Shown in pieces: positions 25,789 through 33,086 of a stretch of DNA of 33,086 nt (positions are counted from its first letter, which is position 1; each line of letters begins with the position of its first letter). The notes below the pieces were generated by a model. The model was given only the letters and a program-made list of their open reading frames with translations. It was not told the origin of the DNA and did no database searches. Origin of the DNA: Natroniella acetigena (GTDB lineage Bacteria; Bacillota; Halanaerobiia; Halobacteroidales; Halobacteroidaceae); assembly GCF_023227745.1 (NCBI RefSeq), contig NZ_JALKBX010000025.1:1-33086 (forward strand), written 5' to 3'. A program made the translations under genes and the position numbers.

Positions 25789-25824
25789 AGTAAAAGTTTG
25801 GCCCTTAAGGGCCAAACTTTTACT
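25789..25824. terminator. Terminator overlapping the pgm stop codon
   Basis: A 36-base perfect palindrome with GTTTGGCCCTT arms. The pgm TAA lies inside its right arm. On the minus strand ACTTTGG follows, a poor T-run, but the stem itself carries CTTTTACTTT. Confidence 0.65.
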
Positions 25825-27535
25825 CTACTAACTCCATCATCTCATCTTTTAATGCTACTAACTTTCCTCCTGCAATCTCTTCTGTCTCTCCTACAACTGA
25901 AAAATAGAATTTTATCTTAGGCTCCGTTCCAGAAGGTCTAACCGTTACTAGACTATCATCTTCTAATTTAAACTGTAATACATTTGACTCTGGTAAATCT
26001 AGCTCAACTTCCTCTTCAGTTTCTAAATTATAACTCTTCCCTACTAAATAATCTTTTTTAATTACTACTTGTTGATTATTTATCTCTTGTGGACTATCTT
26101 CTCTCAAGTCTTTTAAAATCTGTTCAATTTGCTCTTTACCTTCTTTACCTGGCTTCCTTAAGGATTCTAAATCTTCCCTGTAATAACCATATTTTTCATA
26201 TAATCTTGACATCTCTTGATAAATAGAACTACCTTGCTGCTGATAATAAAGAGCCATCTCTGCAATCAACATAGTTACTACTACTGCATCTTTATCCCTA
26301 GCATGAGTTCCGTATAAGTAACCATAACTTTCTTCAAATCCAAAGATAAATTCTTTGTCATACTTTCCGTCTTCAAACTCTTTAATCTTTTCACCAATAT
26401 ATTTAAAACCGGTTAACGTATTTAAAACTTCTAAATTGTAATCTTTAGCAATCGGATTAATCATCTCTGTAGTTACAATCGTTTTAATGATTACTCCATT
26501 ATCAGGAATCTGCTCTGATGAGTTGAGTATATAATCTGTCAACAGGACTCCGACTTGATTTCCATTTAAAAAAGACCACTCATCTTGATCATCCTTGACT
26601 GCTATTCCCACCCGATCAGCATCGGGATCATGAGCCATAATCAGATCAGCATCTTTCTGCTTAGCCAACTCAATTGCCAACTCAAAGACTGCCGGTTCCT
26701 CTGGATTAGGATAATCTACAGTGGAAAACTCAGGATCTGGTTCTTCCTGTTCAGGAACAACATGTAAATTTTCAAAACCAAGCTCCTCGAAAATTCTCTG
26801 TACCGGAATATTTCCTGTCCCATGTAGTGGCGTAAAGACGATATCAAAATCAGAACCTGCTTCTGTAATCAACTCTGGTTTTAAGGCTAAATCCTTTAAG
26901 GTCTGAATATAATCATCATCTAGTTCAGAAGGAATAATTTCAAATAATCCTTCTTCTTCAGCCTCTTCTTTTGAAACTCTTTTAACCTGCTCAAATCTTT
27001 CTATTGCATTAACCTCACTAATAATTCCTGTATCATGAGGCGATACAACCTGAGCTCCATCTTCCCAATAGACCTTATACCCATTATACTCAGGGGGATT
27101 ATGGCTAGCTGTAACCATAATTCCAGCTGTTGCTTCTAACTGCCTAACTGCAAAAGAAAGTTGCGGTGTAGGACGTAGATCATCAAATAAATAAGCTTTA
27201 ATCCCATTAGCAGCCAATACAAGAGCAGCTTCTACAGCAAACTCTCGTGACATATGTCTTGGGTCATGTGAGATAACAACCCCTTTAGACTTATCTCCTT
27301 CTTTTTTAATATAGTTGGCCAATCCTTGTGTTGCCTTTCTAATAGTGTAAATATTAACTCGATTAGTACCTGCTCCAATAATCCCCCTCATGCCACCAGT
27401 TCCAAAATCTAAATCTGTATAAAACCGCTCTTCTATCTCCTCTTCATCACCACTTATTGCTTGCAACTCTTCTTTTGTTTGTTGATCAAAATAATCACCC
27501 TCTAACCACTGCGTATATTTTGTTTTATAATCCAT
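25820..27535 (-). CDS. Alpha-D-phosphohexomutase (phosphoglucomutase/phosphomannomutase)
   Basis: Interconverts hexose-1- and hexose-6-phosphates for sugar nucleotide and glycogen or trehalose metabolism. The N-terminal FGTGGMRGIIG binds phosphosugar. The phosphoserine loop is TASHNPPEYNGYK, with Ser144. The metal loop is DPDADR near 300, the sugar loop FGFEESYGYLYG near 400, and the phosphate loop VRPSGTEPKIKFY near 535. The 571 residues fit the PgcA-like group. The start is ATG 27535 (MDYKTKYTQWL), because AAGGAGG is 5 bases upstream; a GTG at 27550 would contain it. It is probably a single-gene unit between spoIID and lldR. Exact sugar preference cannot be read from sequence. Confidence 0.95.
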   Translation of the reverse strand: MDYKTKYTQWLEGDYFDQQTKEELQAISGDEEEIEERFYTDLDFGTGGMRGIIGAGTNRVNIYTIRKATQGLANYIKKEGDKSKGVVISHDPRHMSREFAVEAALVLAANGIKAYLFDDLRPTPQLSFAVRQLEATAGIMVTASHNPPEYNGYKVYWEDGAQVVSPHDTGIISEVNAIERFEQVKRVSKEEAEEEGLFEIIPSELDDDYIQTLKDLALKPELITEAGSDFDIVFTPLHGTGNIPVQRIFEELGFENLHVVPEQEEPDPEFSTVDYPNPEEPAVFELAIELAKQKDADLIMAHDPDADRVGIAVKDDQDEWSFLNGNQVGVLLTDYILNSSEQIPDNGVIIKTIVTTEMINPIAKDYNLEVLNTLTGFKYIGEKIKEFEDGKYDKEFIFGFEESYGYLYGTHARDKDAVVVTMLIAEMALYYQQQGSSIYQEMSRLYEKYGYYREDLESLRKPGKEGKEQIEQILKDLREDSPQEINNQQVVIKKDYLVGKSYNLETEEEVELDLPESNVLQFKLEDDSLVTVRPSGTEPKIKFYFSVVGETEEIAGGKLVALKDEMMELVE

Positions 27536-27662
27536 AAAGACCTCCTTCACTTTTTAAGTACTCTATCATGATCTATTCGAGACCAGCTCAATAATTCCTG
27601 GTAAATTATAACATTATTTAATAATAAATAATGAGGGAAGCCTTTAATCAAAAATTAAATGC

Positions 27663-28592
27663 TTAATCCCATTTCTTCTCTATTTCAACATCCTGAAAAT
27701 AATATTTAATTATCTCTTCTGCTGAACTACCTTCTTGAGCCATATGATAAGCTCCCCATTGGCTCATTCCTACACCATGACCCCATCCACTTCCAATAAA
27801 CACAAACACATCATCTTCCTGATTTATTTCTTTAACTACTGTAGATTTTAAATTATCTGGACCAACAAGTGTTCTAAACTCAGCTCCCCTCAACCGCTTT
27901 GTACCTTGATCATGAACTATATCAATTTCAACAATCCGACCTGTATCATCTTTCTCGAGAATATTTATTTCAGAAACTTGAGTTACCTCTTCTCCAGTTT
28001 CCTCTAAAGCTTGTAAGACCTCTTCTTGACTGATCATAACTTGCCAGTTTTGAATATCCTCAGGTGCTTGATGATCAGGCGATTCTACACTGACTACATA
28101 AGGTGGTTCAGCATCATCATAAGCTAATCCTACTTGAGCACTGGTCGTCTGCCCTGCTGCACTGGAGTGAAACCAAGCTTTAATATACTCTCCATTATGA
28201 GTAGCTACCAATCCTCTTGTCTGCTCGACCGCTTCACTAATTTCTGGAGTTATTTGATCTGGATCATAAGCTTGAGCTTTTTCATGTTCTGCACTAATTC
28301 TATTCTCTCCCTCTTCATCCATGAATCTTAATGTAAAGGTTCTAGCCTTAATAGCCTGAGCTGCATAAGCATTAAGTGGCCAATCTGGTTTCATCTCAGC
28401 CCCTACAACTCCAGCAACATATTCTTCAATATTCAACTGTTCAGTCGTTCCATCTTCAAACTCAACAGTGATTAATGGTGCATCTCCTTCACCAGCATCC
28501 TGAATCTTATCGTCACCAGCCGGATCACAACCTATCAACGATACTATCAATCCTAAAAAAATTAGACTTATACAAATTTTTTTGATTTTCAC
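27663..28592 (-). CDS. spoIID: Stage II sporulation protein D, predicted lipoprotein form
   Basis: A lytic transglycosylase that works with SpoIIM and SpoIIP to thin septal peptidoglycan during engulfment. The start is GTG 28592 with GGAGG 7 bases upstream, giving 309 residues. The signal KKICISLIFLGLIVSLIGCD has a lipobox ending in Cys22, so it is probably lipid-anchored, unlike the membrane-helix anchor of B. subtilis. SpoIID-domain marks follow: VEEYVAGVVGAEM-type (here IEEYVAGVVGAEMKPDWP), AQAIKARTFTLRFM, WFHSSAAGQTT, LRGAEFRTLVG and the C-terminal SGWGHGVGMSQWGAYHMA. It is separated from dacF by a terminator. The sporulation-specific paralogue is likely, but SpoIID-domain proteins also act in vegetative walls. 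Confidence 0.88.
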   Translation of the reverse strand: MKIKKICISLIFLGLIVSLIGCDPAGDDKIQDAGEGDAPLITVEFEDGTTEQLNIEEYVAGVVGAEMKPDWPLNAYAAQAIKARTFTLRFMDEEGENRISAEHEKAQAYDPDQITPEISEAVEQTRGLVATHNGEYIKAWFHSSAAGQTTSAQVGLAYDDAEPPYVVSVESPDHQAPEDIQNWQVMISQEEVLQALEETGEEVTQVSEINILEKDDTGRIVEIDIVHDQGTKRLRGAEFRTLVGPDNLKSTVVKEINQEDDVFVFIGSGWGHGVGMSQWGAYHMAQEGSSAEEIIKYYFQDVEIEKKWD

Positions 28593-28684
28593 TGCAACTC
28601 CTCCTTTTATCACTAGTATTACTTCTAGATTCATCTTTTATTCACAAATTTAAGACTATAAAAGGATAAAGTTGAATCTAAAGA

Positions 28685-28715
28685 AAAAAAGCCTTCTCAG
28701 AGAGAAGGCTTTTTT
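28685..28715. terminator. Terminator after dacF
   Basis: GCCTTCTC and GAGAAGGC with a 3-base loop, flanked by A- and T-runs, 2 bases past the dacF stop on the minus strand. Confidence 0.9.
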
Positions 28716-28716
28716 A

Positions 28717-29874
28717 TCAGTTAAAAAATCCTAATATAAAATTTTTAACCCATCTAAAAAGCAAAGTTAAAATCCCTGCTCGTTCTACCGCTTCAACTGT
28801 TACTAATTCAACTCTACCTAACTCTTGTTCTTCTTGGACAAATACTAATTTTCCTACCTTTTCTCCTTCTTCTACTGGAGCTTCTAACTCTCGTTCAATC
28901 CTTACTTCTTGTACAATTTCATCCTTAGTTCCCCGCTCAATAAATGCCAAAAAATCAGTAGCTGTAATCACTGGAACTTCTAACTCTTCCCCTTTTTTTA
29001 CCTCTAATTGCTCTACCTCCACTTCAGAATTGATTAACTTAGTCTCATGAAATGCTCTAAAAGCATAATCTAATAATCGAGCAGTCTCATCTACTCGACC
29101 TCGATCACTATCTGCTCCTAATATAACTGAAATAAAACGAGTTTCATCCCGTTCAGCAGTACCTACTAAACAGTATCCTGCTTTTGTTGTCCAACCAGTC
29201 TTTAATCCATCAGCCCCAGTAAAGTGACCAATAAAATCATTCGTAGTATAAATTGGATACTCGCCATCTCTGATTCTATCAGTTCTTCTTCTAGAGTATT
29301 CCATTACCAGATCATATTTTACCAATTCTCTGGACATAACTGCAATATCTTCAGCAGTCGAATAACTATCTTGCCCATCTCTAACTGGAAGACCAGTTGC
29401 ATTGCCAAAATAAGTATTCTCTAAGCCTAAATCCTCTGCTTTTCGGTTCATCTGCCGTACAAAGTTATCCTTAGAACCAGCCACATGTTCAGCTAAAGCA
29501 ACAGTAGCATCATTGGCTGAAGGAATAATAACTGCCTTTAATAACTCATCAACTGTCCTCTTCTCTCCTGCTTGTAACCAGATCTGTGATCCTCCCTTTG
29601 ATTGGGCCAATCTAGTTGCCTCTACTTCTTCTTCTAAAGAGATTTCTCCCGCCTCTATTGCTTCCATCACCAATAATAAAGCCATTGTCTTAGTAATACT
29701 GGCTGGAGGTAACTCTAAATCATCATTATAACTATATAGTACTTGTCCAGTTTCAGCTTCTACTAAGATCGCAGACTTAACATCTATATCCGGTTCACTA
29801 GCATAAGCAGTTGGAATCAAAGTTAAAAATAGAATAATTAATAAACTACTAACTCCCCTTTTAAAACTCAACAT
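28717..29874 (-). CDS. dacF: D-alanyl-D-alanine carboxypeptidase (DacF/PBP5-like)
   Basis: Trims the terminal D-Ala from peptidoglycan stem peptides outside the membrane. The start is ATG 29874 with AGGAGG 7 bases upstream, giving 385 residues. A signal peptide (~6-25) ends near TAYA-SEP. The active-site motifs are S59-I-T-K62, S119-A-N121 and K225-T-G227. A C-terminal beta domain (PBP5_C) is followed by an amphipathic tail, ILTLLFRWVKNFILGFF, for membrane attachment. It begins 17 bases after mazG, in the operon with the SpoVB-like flippase. dacF, dacB and dacA roles overlap; the sporulation-linked DacF assignment is by context. Confidence 0.88.
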   Translation of the reverse strand: MLSFKRGVSSLLIILFLTLIPTAYASEPDIDVKSAILVEAETGQVLYSYNDDLELPPASITKTMALLLVMEAIEAGEISLEEEVEATRLAQSKGGSQIWLQAGEKRTVDELLKAVIIPSANDATVALAEHVAGSKDNFVRQMNRKAEDLGLENTYFGNATGLPVRDGQDSYSTAEDIAVMSRELVKYDLVMEYSRRRTDRIRDGEYPIYTTNDFIGHFTGADGLKTGWTTKAGYCLVGTAERDETRFISVILGADSDRGRVDETARLLDYAFRAFHETKLINSEVEVEQLEVKKGEELEVPVITATDFLAFIERGTKDEIVQEVRIERELEAPVEEGEKVGKLVFVQEEQELGRVELVTVEAVERAGILTLLFRWVKNFILGFFN

Positions 29875-29891
29875 AATCCTTCCTCCTTCAG

Positions 29892-31331
29892 TTATAGTTC
29901 CTTTTTTGCCTGTCGCCATAATTTTTCTAATTCTTTCCCAGTTAATTGCTCTAATTCCTCTTCAGTATCGTCAGCCTGTCGTTCCATATAGTTAAATCTT
30001 TTCTTAAATTTATTAACTGCTTGGCGTAAACATAATTCTGTATCGATCTCTAAAAATCTTCCCAAATTAACTGCAGCAAAGATTAAATCACCTAATTCTT
30101 CAATTATCTCTTCAGCTTGATTATTTTTAAGGGCATCCTTTAATTCTAATAATTCCTCGTCAACCTTGGCTACTACTTCTTTTACTTTCTCCCAATCAAA
30201 ACCAACCTTAGCTGCTTGCTTTTGAACCTTTTGGGCCAACATTAATGCCGGTAGTTGATTAGGAACTTGCTCCAATAAAGACGTTTTCTCTTTACCTTCA
30301 GCCTCTTGCTTTTTAATCTCTTCCCAATTGCTGATCACTTCACTTTCATCCTCTACTTCAACCTTTCCAAAAACATGAGGATGGCGTCTGATTAACTTTT
30401 CAACAATCTCTGTAATAACATGATAGATCGTAAATGTCCCTTCTTCCTTGCCAATCTGAGCATGAAAGACAACCTGTAACAATAAATCCCCTAACTCCTC
30501 TGCTAAACCAAAATAATCTTCATCTTCAATCCTTTCAATTACTTCATAGCTCTCCTCAATTAAATGCTTTTTTAAAGTCTGATGATCCTGTTTTTGATCC
30601 CAAGGGCAGCCATCTTCCCCTCTTAAAGTTTCCATGATCCCTAATAGCTGATTGAACTGAGTTGGATTACTCTGAGCAACTGGTAGATATAAGCTGGTTA
30701 AATGATCAATCCAATCTAATCTATCAAGCTGATAAAGGGGAATCTCTTCAACTTTCTCTGCTGCTAATCCTACCCGATGTAATAGCTTGACCTTAAATTG
30801 ATCAGGATAAACTTCCATCAATTTTAACTTTATTTCAGAAGCAATACTGCGATTATAAACCTGGCAGATAATTGTATCAACGCTCGGGTCTAAATCTCTA
30901 GTAGTAAAAGCAAGTCCATCTAAAACCTTTAAGCCACTAATTGGATCAAGACCCAAAGCAGCAAAACTCAGCTCTAAAAAGCTTGGCCCGGCTATTATTT
31001 GATACTCTTGCTCAGTCAAATTATTAATAATCTTTTGTACTGACTCTTCAGCAACTAATGGATGACCAGGTACAGCATAAACAACCTGCTTGTCCTCTCG
31101 GGTCAACTCAATAATCTTAATTGCTATCTGCTTATAAACACCTTTAAAGTTATCCTGCTGCTGATAAAGATGATCAAATGTATTAAATTCAATCCCTTCT
31201 TGTTTCAAATCCTGAGCAGCAGGGTGTTTTTCTGTTCTCAAATAAATCAATTCTGCCTCTTGTAAGTTTTGATAAGCTTCTAACGTCAATAATTTTAAAT
31301 CACCAGCTCCTAAACCAATTATTTTTACCAT
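29892..31331 (-). CDS. mazG: Tetrapyrrole methylase-like / MazG nucleotide pyrophosphohydrolase fusion (YabN)
   Basis: A two-domain protein of 479 residues. Residues 1-225 resemble SAM-dependent tetrapyrrole methylases (IIGLGAGDLKLLTLEAYQ, YAVPGHPLVAEES, IIAGPSFLELSFAALGL). Residues ~235-475 are MazG, with LRGEDGCPWDQKQDHQTL, KHLIEESYEV and AEELGDLLLQVVFHA. A second, weaker EELGDLIFAAVN occurs near the end. MazG hydrolyses NTPs to NMP and PPi and may clean up aberrant nucleotides; the methylase half has no known substrate. The fusion is the normal YabN architecture. It starts 2 bases after the SpoVB-like gene ends. Confidence 0.95.
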   Translation of the reverse strand: MVKIIGLGAGDLKLLTLEAYQNLQEAELIYLRTEKHPAAQDLKQEGIEFNTFDHLYQQQDNFKGVYKQIAIKIIELTREDKQVVYAVPGHPLVAEESVQKIINNLTEQEYQIIAGPSFLELSFAALGLDPISGLKVLDGLAFTTRDLDPSVDTIICQVYNRSIASEIKLKLMEVYPDQFKVKLLHRVGLAAEKVEEIPLYQLDRLDWIDHLTSLYLPVAQSNPTQFNQLLGIMETLRGEDGCPWDQKQDHQTLKKHLIEESYEVIERIEDEDYFGLAEELGDLLLQVVFHAQIGKEEGTFTIYHVITEIVEKLIRRHPHVFGKVEVEDESEVISNWEEIKKQEAEGKEKTSLLEQVPNQLPALMLAQKVQKQAAKVGFDWEKVKEVVAKVDEELLELKDALKNNQAEEIIEELGDLIFAAVNLGRFLEIDTELCLRQAVNKFKKRFNYMERQADDTEEELEQLTGKELEKLWRQAKKEL

Positions 31332-31333
31332 TA

Positions 31334-32944
31334 TTATCCCCTCACTAATCCAAACTTATCTAAAAAATTGATTAATTTAACTCCTACCTTAGGTAATACC
31401 TCTAAATCCTCTCTAGTAATTGCTGCAGTTAATAATAATACTAAACCATAACTTAACATTCCCACCAAAATACTAAATAATGTACTTAATATTTTATATT
31501 GACTAATTTGTAACAATCCTTCATAGACTACAAAAACTAAAATGGACATAACTCCTCCACTAATTAGTGGTTTGAAAATCAATGTCTGATAATCAAAATC
31601 CGGTTTAGCTATCTTAAAGACACCCCAAATATTCAAGCCAGCTGCCAAACTAAAGCCAGCTGCCGTTCCAATTGCCGCCCCTCTAATTCCTAAGTCAGGC
31701 ATTGCTATCAAAGTATAATTTAAAACTACATTTAATAAAGCTCCTAAAAATAAATTTCGGGCTGGTAACTTCGGTCGATCAAAACCCTGTAAAATACTGG
31801 ATGTAACCTGCTGTAGCCCAATAGCAACAACTCCCACTGATAAATAACGGAGCGGAATTGCTGCTCCAACATTAGCAAAGATCATCTCAGTTAAAGGTTC
31901 TGCTAAAATAAATAGTCCTAAAGAAGCAGGAATTGCTACATACAACGTTAATTTAAAAGCTTTAGCAATCCTTCGTTTGGCAAGCTTGTCCGCATCAAGA
32001 GCATAAGCCTCTGAAATAGCTGGAACTAAACTGACTGCCAATGAAGCAGCAATTACAGTAGGAAATCTAACTAAGGTCATAGCCATTCCATTAAACTGAC
32101 CATATAAGCCAGTTGCTGCTTGTAAAGAATAACCGGCTACTTCTAATCTTCTAGTAATCATTGAAGCATCGATCAATCTCATCAACGGTAAGATCAGACC
32201 TCCTAGAGTAACAGGTATTGCCAATGAAAAGATCTGATTTAAGACCTCTTTAACAGCTGGCTTCTCAACCAATTTAGATTCTGATTTGAAATCCCGATCA
32301 GCCTGAAAACGATAATAAATAACCAGTAAGATACCTAAACCCGCAATCGCCCCAAAAAATGCCCCTGCTGCTGCTCCTGCTGCCCCAAATTCAACTCCAT
32401 AAGGTATCAACAGGTAAGCTAAAATGATCATAATAACTATCCTAAATAACTGTTCAATCATCTGAGAAACTGCTGTCGGTTTCATCTGTTGCCAACCTTG
32501 AAAATAACCACGATATGTAGCCATAATTGAAACCAAAAATATTGCTGGAGCAATTGCTAAGATTGAGTAATAAACATTAACATCATCTAATAAATAGCGA
32601 GCCATCGGTCTAGCTAAGACTCCAACCATAATTGCTGCTAATAGTCCAATTACAAAACTGACTTTCAAAGCTACCTGAAAGATAAAATCTGCTACCTCTT
32701 CCTTTCCTTCAGCCCTTTTTTCTGCTACTAACTTAGAAATAGCTACAGGAATTCCCACAATCGAAATGGTCAAAATCATAGTATAAATTGGATAAGCCTT
32801 TTCATAAATTCCAAGTCCTTCTGCCCCAATTAACCTTGATAAAACCGCTTTATAAATAAATCCTAAAAATTTACTGATAAATGAAGCTCCTGCTAAGATA
32901 GCTGTTCCCTTCAATAAAGTATTCTTTCTGTCACTCACTACCAT
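31334..32944 (-). CDS. Polysaccharide/lipid flippase of the SpoVB/YabM (MATE/MurJ-like) family
   Basis: A 536-residue membrane protein with about 14 helices. It opens NTLLKGTAILAGASFISKFLGFIYKAVLSR and GAEGLGIYEKAYPIY, the hallmark of the SpoVB/YabM/YkvU group of PST/MOP flippases. FRGYFQGWQQMKPTAVSQMIEQ-type residues (here YRGYFQGWQQMKPTAVSQ) mark helix 4-5. Members flip lipid-linked cell wall or spore cortex precursors. The position before mazG equals B. subtilis yabM. The ATG at 32944 has GGGGAAGG upstream. No strong promoter is visible: TTGACG lies upstream but lacks a good -10. It heads the mazG-dacF operon as far as the window shows. Confidence 0.9.
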   Translation of the reverse strand: MVVSDRKNTLLKGTAILAGASFISKFLGFIYKAVLSRLIGAEGLGIYEKAYPIYTMILTISIVGIPVAISKLVAEKRAEGKEEVADFIFQVALKVSFVIGLLAAIMVGVLARPMARYLLDDVNVYYSILAIAPAIFLVSIMATYRGYFQGWQQMKPTAVSQMIEQLFRIVIMIILAYLLIPYGVEFGAAGAAAGAFFGAIAGLGILLVIYYRFQADRDFKSESKLVEKPAVKEVLNQIFSLAIPVTLGGLILPLMRLIDASMITRRLEVAGYSLQAATGLYGQFNGMAMTLVRFPTVIAASLAVSLVPAISEAYALDADKLAKRRIAKAFKLTLYVAIPASLGLFILAEPLTEMIFANVGAAIPLRYLSVGVVAIGLQQVTSSILQGFDRPKLPARNLFLGALLNVVLNYTLIAMPDLGIRGAAIGTAAGFSLAAGLNIWGVFKIAKPDFDYQTLIFKPLISGGVMSILVFVVYEGLLQISQYKILSTLFSILVGMLSYGLVLLLTAAITREDLEVLPKVGVKLINFLDKFGLVRG

Positions 32945-32991
32945 CTTCCTTCCCCAAACTAATACCTTTAATTCATATACGTCAACTTAAT

Positions 32992-33086
32992 TGATATATA
33001 GTGGCAAAATGCCACTATATATCAGTGTACAGTTTACAGTTGATATGGTTTCTATGGTTTTCACGAAAGGTCTTGACAAAGACCTG
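32992..33086. repeat. Hairpin plus heptad element at the right edge
   Basis: A perfect 15-bp stem, TGATATATAGTGGCA (32992-33006) with its complement (33010-33024), has a 3-base AAA loop. Tandem heptads GTGTACA, GTTTACA, GTTGATA follow, then ATGGTTTCTATGGTTTTCAC. A small AGGTCTT/AAGACCT hairpin (33068-33085) runs to the edge. The sequence before the stem (ACGTCAACTTAATTG) resembles that before the palindrome at 13642. The element is probably cut by the window end. Confidence 0.6.

Noticed and set aside
25643-25831. 62-codon plus-strand frame between lldR and pgm
   Set aside because: No Shine-Dalgarno site, no recognisable family, and its end overlaps the terminator palindrome; probably chance in AT-rich DNA.

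Overview
The window is AT-rich DNA from an anaerobic, endospore-forming Firmicute. The best fit by gene content and style is the Halanaerobiales (Halobacteroidaceae-like). The sporulation genes spoIIE, spoIID, yabP, yabQ and a spoVB-type flippase are present, along with lactate permease and formate-THF ligase. Strong GGAGG ribosome binding sites often precede TTG or GTG starts. Almost everything lies on the minus strand and is read from high to low coordinates; the main exception is an HtrA-like protease at 2725-3807.

In transcription order, from the right: a SpoVB/YabM-type flippase, MazG/YabN and a DacF-type carboxypeptidase form one operon (32944-28717). Next come the spoIID lipoprotein, a phosphohexomutase, and a lactate regulator with lactate permease (28592-22722). 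The spore/division/RNA-binding group yabP-yabQ-divIC-tex-yabR (22566-18835) follows, then DUF501 and ppx/gppA, a tRNA operon (Leu-TAA, fMet, Met), spoIIE, tilS-hpt, ftsH and fhs. The last block covers pantothenate and CoA: a DUF2520 Rossmann protein, panB, panC, panD and an ECF S-component gene, then birA and coaX. The backbone matches the Bacillus subtilis yabM-yabN-yabP-yabQ-divIC-yabR-tRNA-spoIIE-tilS-hprT-ftsH-coaX order, with blocks inserted and yabO (rqcP) missing.

The least expected item is at the left edge. Positions 1-290 encode the first 96 residues of an IscB/IsrB-family RNA-guided nuclease (PLMP-like domain plus RuvC-I). It is preceded by about 240 bases of non-coding, hairpin-rich DNA with the position and architecture of its omega (HEARO) RNA. 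The rest of the nuclease lies outside the window.

Regulatory signals are unusually legible. They include near-consensus sigma-A promoters (a perfect one for yabR) and a Spo0A box upstream of the spoIIE -10. A sigma-E-like promoter precedes yabP, and a FadR-family operator precedes lactate permease. The pantothenate operon has a leader with a strong hairpin ending just before its first ribosome binding site, which suggests transcription attenuation by an unidentified RNA. GAAAGGAGG-like orphan Shine-Dalgarno motifs lie far upstream of fhs and lctP. Several intergenic spaces hold one family of degenerate 7-base tandem repeats arranged in inverted pairs.
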